Below, piece after piece: positions 45,659-54,627 of a DNA stretch of 64,000 nt. The translations under genes were made by a program, and so were the position numbers. The notes under the pieces are model-generated. The model was not told where the DNA came from. It saw nothing but the letters and a program-made list of their open reading frames with translations, and ran no database searches. The stretch lies in the NCBI RefSeq assembly GCF_003202035.1, contig NZ_QJKC01000007.1, positions 124,001-188,000 on the forward strand. The letters are read 5' to 3'. The stretch comes from Aquitalea magnusonii (lineage in GTDB: Bacteria > Pseudomonadota > Gammaproteobacteria > Burkholderiales > Chromobacteriaceae). Each line of letters opens with the position of its first letter. Positions within the stretch are counted from its first letter, which is position 1.

Positions 45659-46990
45659 TTATACGTGCAGCAACAGGAACTTGCGTTCCCACGGGCTGAT
45701 GACGCGGAAGTACTCGGAGAATTCCTTCTCCTTCATGCCCAGGTACATCTTCACGAAATGCGGGCCCATCACTTCCGGAATATCCGGGCAGGCGGCCAGA
45801 CGCTTGAGCGACTCTTCAGCACCATGCGGGAACTGGAAAGGCAACTCGTAAGCATCAGTGGACATCGGCTCACGCGGCTTGATCTTGTTGACGATACCCA
45901 GGTAGCCGCAGGCCAGGGTGGCCGCCATGGCGATATACGGGTTCACGTCCACGCCGGGCACACGGTTTTCCACGCGGCGGGCGGCCGGGGAAGAATGCGG
46001 TACGCGCAGGCCGACGGTGCGGTTGTCATAGCCCCACTCCACATTGGTCGGCGCAGCGGTATACGGGCTGAGGCGACGGAAGGAGTTCACGTACGGGGCA
46101 AAGAACGGCATCACTTCCGGGATGTAGTGCTGCATGCCGCCGATGAAGTGGAAGAAGATGTCGGACGGGCTGCCATCTTCATTGGTGAACACATTCTTGC
46201 CGGTGTTCTTGTCGATCAGGCTCTGGTGCATGTGCATGGCCGAGCCCGGTTCGTTTTCCATCGGCTTGGCCATGAAGGTGGCGTACATATTGTGACGGAA
46301 GGCTGCCTCGCGCACGGTACGCTTGAACAGGAAGACCTGGTCGGCCAGATCCAGCGGGTTGCCGTGCAGGAAGTTGATTTCCATCTGGGCGGTGCCGATT
46401 TCATGAATCAGCGTGTCCACTTCCAGATTCTGCGCATGGCAGTAGTCGTAGATGTCCTCGAACAGCGGGTCGAATTCGTTCACCGCATCGATGGAGTAGG
46501 AACGACGGCCAAACTCGGCACGGCCGGTACGGCCGATCGGTGCGGTCAGCGGGATGTCCGGATCCGGGTTCGGCGACATCAGGTAGAACTCCATCTCCGG
46601 CGCCAGTACCGGTTCGAAGCCCAGTTCGTCAAACAGGCCCAGCACGCGCTTGAGTACGCTGCGCGGTGCCACGTCCACCAGCGAGCCATCGGCGCGGTAG
46701 CAGTCGTAAATCAGCTGGGCGGTGGGGTCGGCAGCCCACGGCACAAAACGCAGGGAGTTCGGATCCGGCGTCAGCACCATGTCCGGGTCGGTCAGGTCCA
46801 GCATGCTGTCGTCCGGATAGTCGCCGGTCACCGTCTGGATCAGTACCGCTTCCGGAAGACGCATTTCCGGGTCGGAGACGAATTTGTCCTTGGGGACGAT
46901 CTTGCCGCGTGCCACGCCGGTCATGTCCGGGACGATGCACTCGACTTCCGTGATGCGATGTTCTCGCAGCCAATCATTGATTTGGTTCAT
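45659..46990 (-). CDS. puuA: gamma-glutamylputrescine synthetase (glutamine-synthetase-like)
   Basis: A 443-aa GS-family ligase. The N-terminal beta-grasp domain is about 1-100; the catalytic barrel has LAPEMEFYLMSPNPDPD, EIGTAQMEINF (metal Glu residues), SAMHMHQSL (ATP/metal His) and NRTVGLRVP / ENRVPG (Arg residues). Length and pattern fit the PuuA/SpuI type that links glutamate to putrescine rather than biosynthetic GlnA (no adenylylation-loop sequence). AGAGGAAAAC precedes MNQIND. It starts 53 bp after the PuuD-type gene, and the two clearly share a transcript. Confidence 0.85.
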   Translation of the reverse strand: MNQINDWLREHRITEVECIVPDMTGVARGKIVPKDKFVSDPEMRLPEAVLIQTVTGDYPDDSMLDLTDPDMVLTPDPNSLRFVPWAADPTAQLIYDCYRADGSLVDVAPRSVLKRVLGLFDELGFEPVLAPEMEFYLMSPNPDPDIPLTAPIGRTGRAEFGRRSYSIDAVNEFDPLFEDIYDYCHAQNLEVDTLIHEIGTAQMEINFLHGNPLDLADQVFLFKRTVREAAFRHNMYATFMAKPMENEPGSAMHMHQSLIDKNTGKNVFTNEDGSPSDIFFHFIGGMQHYIPEVMPFFAPYVNSFRRLSPYTAAPTNVEWGYDNRTVGLRVPHSSPAARRVENRVPGVDVNPYIAMAATLACGYLGIVNKIKPREPMSTDAYELPFQFPHGAEESLKRLAACPDIPEVMGPHFVKMYLGMKEKEFSEYFRVISPWERKFLLLHV

Positions 46991-47043
46991 GTTTTCCTCT
47001 ACTTCCATAGTGGCCGGTGAACCGGCTCTGGATGACGTGCGAT

Positions 47044-47799
47044 TCAGCCCTGACGGCTGGCACGACGCGCGCGGCAAGCGTCACCGAACGCGTTGAAAAT
47101 GGCCATGGACACCGGGTTTTCCCAGTATTTCCATTCAGGATGCCACTGCGCGCCATAGGCAAAGCCCTTGGCATCCCTGACCCGGTATGCTTCCACCAGC
47201 CCGTCATCCGCCACGCCTTCCGCAATCAGGCGGTCGGCCAGACGTTTGATCCCTTGCTGGTGCAGCGAGTTCACCCTGACTTCATCCTGCCCCAGCCAGC
47301 TCTTGAGCAGGCTGTCCGGTTGCAGGTGCAGGGCATGTGCCAGACCATACATCTCATCCAGATTCTGAGTATCCGGCTCGCGATGATCGCTAAAGCCTGG
47401 CTCTTCCTGTACGTGCTGGAAAAGTTCGCCGCCCAGTGCAACATTGATTTCCTGGAAACCGCGGCAAATACCCAGAAGCGGGATGCCTTCTTGCAGAAGA
47501 AGGTCGATGAGCGGCAGCGTGGTTGCATCACGCGCCGGATCATGAAGTGTTCCCTGGCGGCTGGCAGCGCCGCCATAACGATGAGGCTCTACATTGGACA
47601 GTGAACCAGGCAACAGCACACCGTCCACAAACTTGAGATATTCGCGCAGCGGCGCTGCATCACCCAGCGACGGGATCAACACCGGAATACCACCCACGCC
47701 ACCTGCGGCAGCTGCAATGTATTTCTCGCCAACCGCATGAAATGGCAGACCGCCCACCATTTTCACATCACACGGAATGCCGATAATCGGTTGCTGCAT
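47044..47799 (-). CDS. puuD: gamma-glutamyl-GABA hydrolase (PuuD-type, class I amidotransferase fold)
   Basis: A 251-aa peptidase C26 enzyme that should release GABA from gamma-glutamyl-GABA. It has nucleophile Cys in LLGICRGFQEINVALGGEL, and His and Glu in YGAQWHPEWKYW. IIGIPCDVKMVG and HAVGEKYIAA open the protein as in PuuD. The ATG at 47799 has GAGGTCC close upstream. It heads the leftward unit of three genes and is divergent from the PuuR-type regulator over 411 bp. Confidence 0.87.
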   Translation of the reverse strand: MQQPIIGIPCDVKMVGGLPFHAVGEKYIAAAAGGVGGIPVLIPSLGDAAPLREYLKFVDGVLLPGSLSNVEPHRYGGAASRQGTLHDPARDATTLPLIDLLLQEGIPLLGICRGFQEINVALGGELFQHVQEEPGFSDHREPDTQNLDEMYGLAHALHLQPDSLLKSWLGQDEVRVNSLHQQGIKRLADRLIAEGVADDGLVEAYRVRDAKGFAYGAQWHPEWKYWENPVSMAIFNAFGDACRARRASRQG

Positions 47800-47961
47800 A
47801 AGGACCTCGTTGACTCGATTGGAGAAACCGCACACGCGGTTCCCGACAGGTTGCCAGCGGCTGCACACCACGGCCTGGCTGCAGCCTGGTACCGCGCCTG
47901 TCCAGTGTGACTCATGTCCGGCCATAGCGGCCACAAGAAACTGAACAGAAGGAAGTACCCA

Positions 47962-47996
47962 TCATGCTGTCCGGCAAACCATGACGGACAGCATGA
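47962..47996. promoter_or_regulatory. 12-bp inverted repeat upstream of puuD
   Basis: TCATGCTGTCCG (47962-47973) and CGGACAGCATGA (47985-47996) are perfect inverted arms around 11 nt. There is no T tract. About 165 bp before the puuD start, it could be an operator for a dimeric regulator or a stem in the 5' untranslated region. A 10-bp palindrome TTTGATCAAA lies nearby at 48021-48030. Confidence 0.5.
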
Positions 47997-48043
47997 ATGC
48001 TATCATCGCACAAACCAAGGTTTGATCAAATATACTGTTGCAG

Positions 48044-48136
48044 ATGTTTAAAAAAATCCACAACACCCTTGATTCCTGAGGCTGATTCTGGCTATAAACT
48101 CCAAAACATGCAAAGAAATTTGATTTTGCAGCGCAA
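48044..48136 (-). promoter_or_regulatory. two-block conserved element, copy B (puuD-puuR divergent region)
   Basis: Left block TGTTTAAAAAAATCCACAA (48045-48063) and right block ATTTTGCAGCGCAA (48123-48136), at the same spacing as the copy upstream of potF (8605-8699). It is about 245 bp upstream of the leftward puuD-type gene and 75 bp upstream of the rightward regulator start. The TTGC-AGC-GCAA palindrome may overlap a weak -35 (TTGCAG) of the regulator gene, which would allow autoregulation. Confidence 0.55.
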
Positions 48137-48210
48137 CAACAGATGCAGGATACGATCAAAAACCATATGATGGAACGTCTAAAATTATTAACATAGATGG
48201 AAGCAGCCAG

Positions 48211-48756
48211 ATGGATGTAGGCGCACGATTGAGAGTGGTCAGAGACCGGTTTGGTCTGTCACAACGCGAACTTGCCAAGCGGGCAGGCGTCACCAATGGC
48301 ACGATCTCCCTGATCGAGCAGAATCGCGTCAGCCCGTCGATCAGCTCCTTGAAGAAGGTACTGGAAGGCCTGCCGATGACCTTGGCGGAATTTTTCACTT
48401 TTGATGTAGAGCCGCAACAGCCGCGCGTGTTCTACCAGGCAAAAGAACTCCCCAATCTGGGCAATGATCAAATCAAGCTGCTGCTGGTCGGCACCGCCCA
48501 TGAACGGCGCGATATCGCCATTCTGAAAGAGCACTACGAACCGGGTGCCGACACCGGCCCCGACATGCTGATGCATGAAGGCCAGGAAGGTGGCGTCATC
48601 ATTGCCGGTTCGATTGAAATCACGGTCAACAACGAAACCCGCATTCTGGGTCCGGGCGACTCTTACTATTTCGACAGCAAACTGCCGCATCGCTTTCGCA
48701 ACATCGGCAATGAAATCTGCGAAATGGTCAGCGCCAGCTCGCCGCCCACATTCTGA
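48211..48756 (+). CDS. puuR: PuuR-type XRE-cupin transcriptional regulator
   Basis: A 181-aa regulator. A Cro/CI helix-turn-helix spans about 5-60 (RLRVVRDRFGLSQRELAKRAGV then TNGTISLIEQNRVSPSISSL). A C-terminal cupin domain (about 105-178; MHEGQEGGVIIAGSIEI, GPGDSYYFDSKLPHRFRN) is probably where a polyamine or product binds. This is the architecture of PuuR, the repressor of enteric putrescine breakdown. It is divergent from the puuD-type gene and 60 bp upstream of the puuC-type gene, so it likely controls both directions. Confidence 0.88.
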   Translation: MDVGARLRVVRDRFGLSQRELAKRAGVTNGTISLIEQNRVSPSISSLKKVLEGLPMTLAEFFTFDVEPQQPRVFYQAKELPNLGNDQIKLLLVGTAHERRDIAILKEHYEPGADTGPDMLMHEGQEGGVIIAGSIEITVNNETRILGPGDSYYFDSKLPHRFRNIGNEICEMVSASSPPTF

Positions 48757-48816
48757 TTGACGGTCGCCAGCAACGAGCAACCGGAATCACCTTACATAAA
48801 TATCAGGAGAAGACCC

Positions 48817-50304
48817 ATGGCGCGTACCCATGCAGAGTGGAAACAGCTTGCTGCACAACTGAACATCGAAGGCCGAGCCTTCATCAACGGTGCCTACACC
48901 AGCGCCGCCGATGGCAAGACCTTCGATTGCGTCAATCCGGCCAACGGTCAGAAACTGGCGGACATCGCCAGCTGCGGCGAAGCCGAGGTCAACGCTGCCG
49001 TGACCGCTGCTCGCGCCGCCTTTGATTCCGGCAAATGGTCGGAACTGGCGCCACTGGCTCGCGGCAAGATCCTGAAACGCTTTGCCGCGCTGATTCGCGA
49101 ACATGGCGACGAGCTGGCGCTGCTGGAAACACTGGACATGGGCAAGCCGATTGGCGACTCCACCACGGTGGATGTGCCGGGTGCGGCTTACTGCGTGGAA
49201 TGGTTTGCCGAAGCCATCGACAAGATCGGTGGCGAAGTGGCGCCGGTCGATCCCAAGCTGGTGGGCCTGGTGACCCGCGAAGCGATTGGCGTGGTGGCTG
49301 CGGTGGTGCCGTGGAACTTCCCCATACTGATGGCCAGCTGGAAATTCGGCCCTGCCCTGGCAGCGGGTAATGCCGTCATCGTCAAGCCGTCGGAAAAATC
49401 CCCGCTCACCGCCATCCGCCTGGCGCAACTGGCCAAGGATGCCGGCATCCCGGATGGCATCTTCCAGGTACTGCCCGGCGCCGGTGACGTCGGCAAGGCA
49501 CTGGCCCTGCACATGGACGTGGACTGCCTGGCGTTTACCGGTTCCACCGGCGTGGGCAAGCTGATTGCCGGCTATGCCGCGCAATCCAACCTCAAGCGTG
49601 TCTGGCTGGAACTGGGTGGCAAGTCGCCGAATATCGTGCTGGAAGACTGCCCGGACATTGCCAAGGCTGCCCGTACCGCAGCCGGCGCCATTTTCTTCAA
49701 TATGGGGGAAATGTGTACCGCCGGCTCGCGCGTGCTGGTACAGCGCAGCGTGAAAGAGGCTTTCCTGGCCGAGTTCAAGAAGGCTGCCCAGGGCTGGTTC
49801 CCCGGCGATCCGCTGGACCCGGCCACCAGCATGGGGGCCATTGTCGACAAGATCCAGTACGACAAGGTGCTGTCCTATGTCGACAAGGGAATCAGCGAAG
49901 GTGCCGGCCTGATCTGCGGCGGCAAGGCCGCCCACACCGACAAGGGCCTGTTCATCGAGCCGACCGCCTTTGATTGCCAACGCCCGGACATGACCACCTG
50001 CCGCGAGGAAATCTTTGGCCCGGTGCTGTCGGTGATCACCTTTGACACCCTGGACGAAGCCATTCGCATCGCCAACGATACCGAGTATGGCCTGGCCGCT
50101 GCGGTATGGACTTCCAATGTCAGCACCGCCCACCAGGTTTCGCGTCGCCTGCGCGCCGGCACCGTGTGGGTCAACTGCTACGACGAAGGCGGCGACATGA
50201 ACTTCCCCTTCGGCGGCTTCAAGCAGTCGGGCAATGGCCGCGACAAATCGCTGCACGCGCTGGAAAAATACAGTGAGCTGAAGAGCACGCTGATCAAGCT
50301 GTAA
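48817..50304 (+). CDS. puuC: gamma-glutamyl-aminobutyraldehyde dehydrogenase (PuuC-type)
   Basis: A 495-aa NAD(P)-dependent aldehyde dehydrogenase. It has VVPWNFPILMASWKFGPALA (cofactor Asn), FTGSTGVGKLI, ELGGKSPNIV (general base Glu) and FFNMGEMCTAGSRVLV (nucleophile Cys). The opening THAEWKQLAAQLNIEGRAFI matches PuuC/KauB. It would oxidise gamma-glutamyl- or free aminobutyraldehyde to the acid. AGGAGAAGACCC precedes the ATG at 48817. It is co-transcribed with the regulator and closed by a strong terminator. Confidence 0.9.
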   Translation: MARTHAEWKQLAAQLNIEGRAFINGAYTSAADGKTFDCVNPANGQKLADIASCGEAEVNAAVTAARAAFDSGKWSELAPLARGKILKRFAALIREHGDELALLETLDMGKPIGDSTTVDVPGAAYCVEWFAEAIDKIGGEVAPVDPKLVGLVTREAIGVVAAVVPWNFPILMASWKFGPALAAGNAVIVKPSEKSPLTAIRLAQLAKDAGIPDGIFQVLPGAGDVGKALALHMDVDCLAFTGSTGVGKLIAGYAAQSNLKRVWLELGGKSPNIVLEDCPDIAKAARTAAGAIFFNMGEMCTAGSRVLVQRSVKEAFLAEFKKAAQGWFPGDPLDPATSMGAIVDKIQYDKVLSYVDKGISEGAGLICGGKAAHTDKGLFIEPTAFDCQRPDMTTCREEIFGPVLSVITFDTLDEAIRIANDTEYGLAAAVWTSNVSTAHQVSRRLRAGTVWVNCYDEGGDMNFPFGGFKQSGNGRDKSLHALEKYSELKSTLIKL

Positions 50305-50333
50305 TACCGGCCTGGCCGCTGTGATTGGCCCCC

Positions 50334-50366
50334 AAAGAGCCTTTGCGGTTTGCAAAGGCTCTTTTT
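50334..50366 (+). terminator. terminator after puuC
   Basis: A 13-bp perfect stem AAAGAGCCTTTGC / GCAAAGGCTCTTT with a 5-nt loop and TTTTT, 30 bp past the stop. The converging chemoreceptor gene ends 22 bp beyond it. Confidence 0.9.
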
Positions 50367-50387
50367 CCATGGTGCTGCTCCCGGCAC

Positions 50388-52010
50388 TCAGATCTGGTAC
50401 TGGTAGATGATGCTGGTCTGTTTTTCTGCCAGTTCAAGCAGGCTGACAGAATTTTGGGCCACGCCTGCGGCTGTCTCGGAGGACTCTTCAGCCATCTGCA
50501 CCACATGTTCGATCTGGCGCGAGATATTATTGGCGGACGCCCGCTGCTCCTGAATGGTATTGGCAATCTCCTCCACCATCTTTACCGTCTGGGCCGTCGC
50601 ACTACCGATCTTGGCAATCGCCTGATCCGCATCATCCGCCCGGAGCACGCCCACACCGGTCAGCTCCTCGGCAATCCGCATCTGCTCGGTGGCCATGCTC
50701 GATTTCTCCCGCATGGCATTGATGGTTTGCGATATCTCCTGCGTCGAAACAGAGGTTCTTTCCGCCAGCTTGCGTACCTCATCGGCAACAACCGCAAAAC
50801 CACGCCCCATCTCTCCGGCTCTGGCTGCTTCAATTGCCGCATTCAGGGCCAGCAGATTGGTTTGATCGGCGATTTCCTTGATAACCTGCACAATGGTATT
50901 GACGTTACCGCTATAGCTTTCCATGGCACGGATACTCTCGCCGGACTGCCCGACTGCACTGGCTATATCGTGAATATCGCGAATGGTCTGCGAAATGGTT
51001 GCCGAACCCTGATTGGCCAAGCGCCCGGCTTCGTGCGCCAGGCTGCGCGCATCAGCACTGCGGTCGGAAATATTATTCACGCTTTGTGTCATTTGCCTGA
51101 TCGAGGCTGCCATGCTGGCAGATGACTCGCTTTGCTGGCCGGAAGCTGCAGACACTCTGCGTGCAGACTGGCTGACTTGCTTTGAAGCGACGATGACATC
51201 CTGCGCACTGGCCTGCATTTCACTGAAACTGCGATGCAGATTCTTGATCAGCTCATTGATGTAGTTGAATGTTTCACTGACCTCATCCTTGCCATGACGC
51301 GAAAGCCGTACCGTGAAATTTTTATCCTTGCTCAAAGCAATAATCACGGTTTTTATTTCTTGCAGGCCACCAATAACAGAACGATAGACCCCCCAATAGA
51401 TGACCGCAAGCACACACAAGGCAGTGATTGCCACCGACATTAAGATGACTTTATTTCTTGCGGATACCTTTTCATCCTGGTCCTGAAAGTCGGCCGCCAA
51501 CTTGACATTGTAGGCAACATGCGCCCGAATGGCCTGTAAAAATCCTTCCGCTGCCTGTTTGATATCACCGGCCAGAAAACGATTAATGGCAATATCCCGG
51601 CCGGCCTGATCTTTCTCGCCGGCAATGGCCGCATGAATACGCTGCACATAGTGCTCAAATGTCATCCTGTCTTTTTGCAACAAATTCCGGTCAGCCTCAT
51701 CGTAGATATCATTCTGACCATAGCGATACAATGCAGCGCTTACCCCCTTTTCAGCCTGACTGATCATTTCCATTGTCTTGCCTCGGTCTGTCGTGGTAAC
51801 CGACAGCGCGGTCTGATTCACCGCGGTGCGCAAATTGACAAATGAATCGGTTGCAGCATTCAAATCCTTGACCGAGGGAATCAGATTACTCAGCGCACCC
51901 ACCAGGCGACCATCCGCTTCCCTTTCAAAATACATGGCCATGAAAACCAGGGTAATGATCACCATGACGGAGAAAAAGATGGCCGCCAGTAATTGGGATG
52001 ACAGTTTCAT
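50388..52010 (-). CDS. methyl-accepting chemotaxis protein
   Basis: A 540-aa chemoreceptor. One helix (about 7-30) leads to a four-helix-bundle periplasmic domain (about 31-190), then a second helix (about 192-215) and a HAMP domain. The signalling tip [20 protein letters not shown] at about 377-396 is followed by [17 protein letters not shown]. Ligand is unknown; position beside the putrescine cluster makes a polyamine or amino acid possible. I chose MKLSSQLL (52010) with AGGTG upstream rather than the GTG three codons before. No C-terminal CheR-binding pentapeptide (ends IIYQYQI). Confidence 0.92.
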   Translation of the reverse strand: MKLSSQLLAAIFFSVMVIITLVFMAMYFEREADGRLVGALSNLIPSVKDLNAATDSFVNLRTAVNQTALSVTTTDRGKTMEMISQAEKGVSAALYRYGQNDIYDEADRNLLQKDRMTFEHYVQRIHAAIAGEKDQAGRDIAINRFLAGDIKQAAEGFLQAIRAHVAYNVKLAADFQDQDEKVSARNKVILMSVAITALCVLAVIYWGVYRSVIGGLQEIKTVIIALSKDKNFTVRLSRHGKDEVSETFNYINELIKNLHRSFSEMQASAQDVIVASKQVSQSARRVSAASGQQSESSASMAASIRQMTQSVNNISDRSADARSLAHEAGRLANQGSATISQTIRDIHDIASAVGQSGESIRAMESYSGNVNTIVQVIKEIADQTNLLALNAAIEAARAGEMGRGFAVVADEVRKLAERTSVSTQEISQTINAMREKSSMATEQMRIAEELTGVGVLRADDADQAIAKIGSATAQTVKMVEEIANTIQEQRASANNISRQIEHVVQMAEESSETAAGVAQNSVSLLELAEKQTSIIYQYQI

Positions 52011-52248
52011 CTTGAACACCTGTATTTAAGCGGTTAATCATTTCTTATAGCATCAGCCAATACCGATAAACAGGAAGACAAAACTGTTGACAGATGTCAT
52101 TTAGAACGGGAAGTTGACATGACGCTCTCGCATTCATCTTCTAAAATGATCCACCCGAAAATAAGCCTGGCCATTACCCGAATGGTATCGGGATGGGATC
52201 AACCGCGGATTGCAGCATATCGGGCCGGCCATTGCCGGCAGGCATAAA
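52011..52248. other. intergenic region upstream of the chemoreceptor gene
   Basis: About 240 bp, with the following terminator and spacer making a 335-bp gap without a gene. It should contain the chemoreceptor promoter. No clear sigma-28 boxes were identified. Confidence 0.35.
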
Positions 52249-52274
52249 AAAAGCGCTTCATTCGAAGCGCTTTT
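52249..52274 (-). terminator. terminator of the FAD-dependent dehydrogenase gene
   Basis: AAAAGCGCTTC / GAAGCGCTTTT with a 4-nt loop, followed by a long T tract on the minus strand, about 70 bp past the stop. Confidence 0.88.
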
Positions 52275-52345
52275 CACTGCCCACAACGGGGAGGCCAAGC
52301 AGCCAGGCCAAACGCCCGGCATCAATATGGTGACGCTGGCTTGGC

Positions 52346-53947
52346 TTATCCCTGCGCCACCATCTCAAGCGCCAGCGCCTCGGCCACGCGAATGCCATCC
52401 ACCCCGGCGGACAGAATGCCGCCAGCGTAGCCAGCGCCCTCGCCGGCCGGATACAGGCCCTTCACGTTCAGGCTTTGCAAATCTTCGCCACGGGTAATGC
52501 GCAGCGGCGAGCTGGTACGGGTTTCCACCCCGGTCAGCACCGCATCGTGCATGTCATAGCCGCGGATTTTCTTGCCGAATTCCGGCAGCGCTTCGCGCAT
52601 GGCGGTAATGGCGAAATCCGGCAACGCGCTGGCCAGATCGGTCCAGTGCACGCCAGGCTGGTAGGAAGGTTCCACCGATCCCACCGCCGTGGAGGCACGC
52701 CCCGCCAGGAAGTCGCCCACCAGTTGCGCCGGTGCTTCGTAGGTGCTGCCACCCAGCACATAGGCGTGGCTTTCCAGCGCGCGCTGGAAGGCAATACCAG
52801 CCAGTGCACCACCCGGATAGTCTTCCGGGTTGATGCTGACCACCAGGCCGGAGTTGGCATTGCGCTCGGCGCGCGAATACTGGCTCATGCCATTGGTGAC
52901 CACACGGCCCTCTTCCGAGGTGGCCGCCACCACCTGCCCGCCCGGACACATGCAGAAGCTGTACACCGCACGGCCATTGCTGGCGTGGTGTACCAGCTTG
53001 TAGTCAGCCGCCCCCAGAATCGGGTGGCCGGCATATTTGCCCCAGCGCGCCTTGTCGATCATGGTTTGCGGATGCTCGATACGGAAGCCCACCGAGAAGG
53101 GCTTGGCTTCCATGAACACGCCACGCTGATACAGCATTTCGAAAGTGTCGCGCGCACTGTGACCGAGGGCGAGAATGACATGATCGGCTTCGATCTGGCT
53201 GCCATCGGCCAGCGTCAGGCCACGGATATGACCCTTGTCGATGTGCAGATCGGTCACGCGCTGCTGGAAGCGGATTTCCCCGCCCAGCGACTCGATTTCC
53301 GCGCGCATCTTTTCCACCATGCTGACCAGGCGGAAAGTGCCGATATGCGGCTTGGCGATGAACAGGATTTCCTCCGGCGCACCGGCTTTGACGAACTCGG
53401 TCAGCACCTTGCGCCCCAGATGGCGCGGGTCCTTGATCTGGCTGTACAGCTTGCCGTCAGAAAAAGTACCGGCTCCGCCCTCGCCAAACTGCACGTTTGA
53501 CTCCGGATTCAGCACATTCTTGCGCCACAGGCCCCAGGTATCCTTGGTACGTTCGCGCACCTTCTTGCCGCGCTCCAGCACGATGGGCTTGAAGCCCATC
53601 TGCGCCAATACCAGCGCTGCCAGCAGGCCACAGGGGCCAAAGCCCACGACGACCGGGCGCTTGCTCAGCGTGGCCGGAGCCTGGGTGACAAAGTGATAGC
53701 GGGTATCCGGCGTGGGCAGCACATGCGGATTGCCCTTGAAGCGGGCCAGCAATTTGGCCTCGCCTTCCACTTCCATATCGATGATGTAAGCCAGGCTCAT
53801 CACACCGCGGCGCGCGTCATAGCTGCGCTTGAATACGGTGTAGCTTTTCAGGTCGGCCGGCTTGATGCCGAGAAAGGCGACAATGGCGTCGCCGAGTTCT
53901 GCTGCGCTGTGATCCAGCGGCAGCTTGAGTTCGGTAATGCGTAACAT
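52346..53947 (-). CDS. FAD-dependent dehydrogenase, COG2509 type
   Basis: A 533-aa flavoprotein. About 90 N-terminal residues form a small alpha/beta domain (ITELKLPLDHSAAELGDAI). The FAD-binding Rossmann fold follows with VVVGFGPCGLLAALVLAQMG (about 98-117) and VLERGKKVRERTKD. ESNVQFGEGGAGTFSDGKL and the C-terminal LYPAGEGAGYAGGILSAGVDG are landmarks of a widespread uncharacterised group. The substrate is unknown. It is monocistronic. Confidence 0.85.
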   Translation of the reverse strand: MLRITELKLPLDHSAAELGDAIVAFLGIKPADLKSYTVFKRSYDARRGVMSLAYIIDMEVEGEAKLLARFKGNPHVLPTPDTRYHFVTQAPATLSKRPVVVGFGPCGLLAALVLAQMGFKPIVLERGKKVRERTKDTWGLWRKNVLNPESNVQFGEGGAGTFSDGKLYSQIKDPRHLGRKVLTEFVKAGAPEEILFIAKPHIGTFRLVSMVEKMRAEIESLGGEIRFQQRVTDLHIDKGHIRGLTLADGSQIEADHVILALGHSARDTFEMLYQRGVFMEAKPFSVGFRIEHPQTMIDKARWGKYAGHPILGAADYKLVHHASNGRAVYSFCMCPGGQVVAATSEEGRVVTNGMSQYSRAERNANSGLVVSINPEDYPGGALAGIAFQRALESHAYVLGGSTYEAPAQLVGDFLAGRASTAVGSVEPSYQPGVHWTDLASALPDFAITAMREALPEFGKKIRGYDMHDAVLTGVETRTSSPLRITRGEDLQSLNVKGLYPAGEGAGYAGGILSAGVDGIRVAEALALEMVAQG

Positions 53948-54016
53948 GCTGATTCCAATGCACAGGTTGCTGTCTATTCAACAAGGGCCGTATTGTAGGA
54001 GGGACGCCCGCCAAAA

Positions 54017-54046
54017 GCAAAACCGGCCACCAGGGGCCGGTTTTGC
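54017..54046 (-). terminator. terminator of yajQ
   Basis: GCAAAACCGGCC / GGCCGGTTTTGC, 12-bp stem, then TTTT on the minus strand, within 17 bp of the yajQ stop. Confidence 0.88.
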
Positions 54047-54062
54047 ACAGAAGAAAACGGGC

Positions 54063-54563
54063 TTAGTCGCGGAAGTTGTTGAACTGCAGCGGTACGCCGT
54101 TTTCCTTGTCATCGGCAATTTCCTTGCGCAGCAAGGCGATGCATTCTTGCAGCAGGTCGCGCTTGGCGCCGGACACCCGTACCGCCTCACCCTGGATGCT
54201 GGCTTGTACTTTCAGCTTGGAATCCTTGATCAGCTTGACGATCTTCTTGGCCATTTCGGTTTCCAGGCCTTCCTTCACGGTCAGCACCTTCTTCACCTTG
54301 TTGCCACTCACTTTTTCCAGCTTGCCATATTCCAGGCTGCGCACATCGACACCGCGCTTGGACAGCTTGCTGACCAGGATATCGTTGACCTGGTCCAGCT
54401 GGAATTCGGCGTCGGCATACAGGGTGACTTCCTTGTCGGTCTGCTCGATACGGGAATCGCTACCCTTGAAATCGTAGCGGGTGGACACTTCCTTGTTGGC
54501 CTGCTCGATGGCATTGCGCACTTCTACTTTATTGACTTCGGAAACAATATCAAAAGACGGCAT
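54063..54563 (-). CDS. yajQ: YajQ-family nucleotide-binding protein
   Basis: A 166-aa cytosolic protein made of two ferredoxin-like domains. Family markers are [33 protein letters not shown] and the terminal QFNNFRD. In Xanthomonas and Pseudomonas members bind c-di-GMP and affect virulence gene expression; whether this one does is not shown by sequence. It ends with a strong terminator and is 64 bp downstream of the RpiR gene on the same strand. Confidence 0.92.
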   Translation of the reverse strand: MPSFDIVSEVNKVEVRNAIEQANKEVSTRYDFKGSDSRIEQTDKEVTLYADAEFQLDQVNDILVSKLSKRGVDVRSLEYGKLEKVSGNKVKKVLTVKEGLETEMAKKIVKLIKDSKLKVQASIQGEAVRVSGAKRDLLQECIALLRKEIADDKENGVPLQFNNFRD

Positions 54564-54627
54564 GGGACTGGTCCTGTAAGGCAGATAAGGCTGAATCGGG
54601 CAATTTTAGTGGCTGCGCCGGCCCTTG

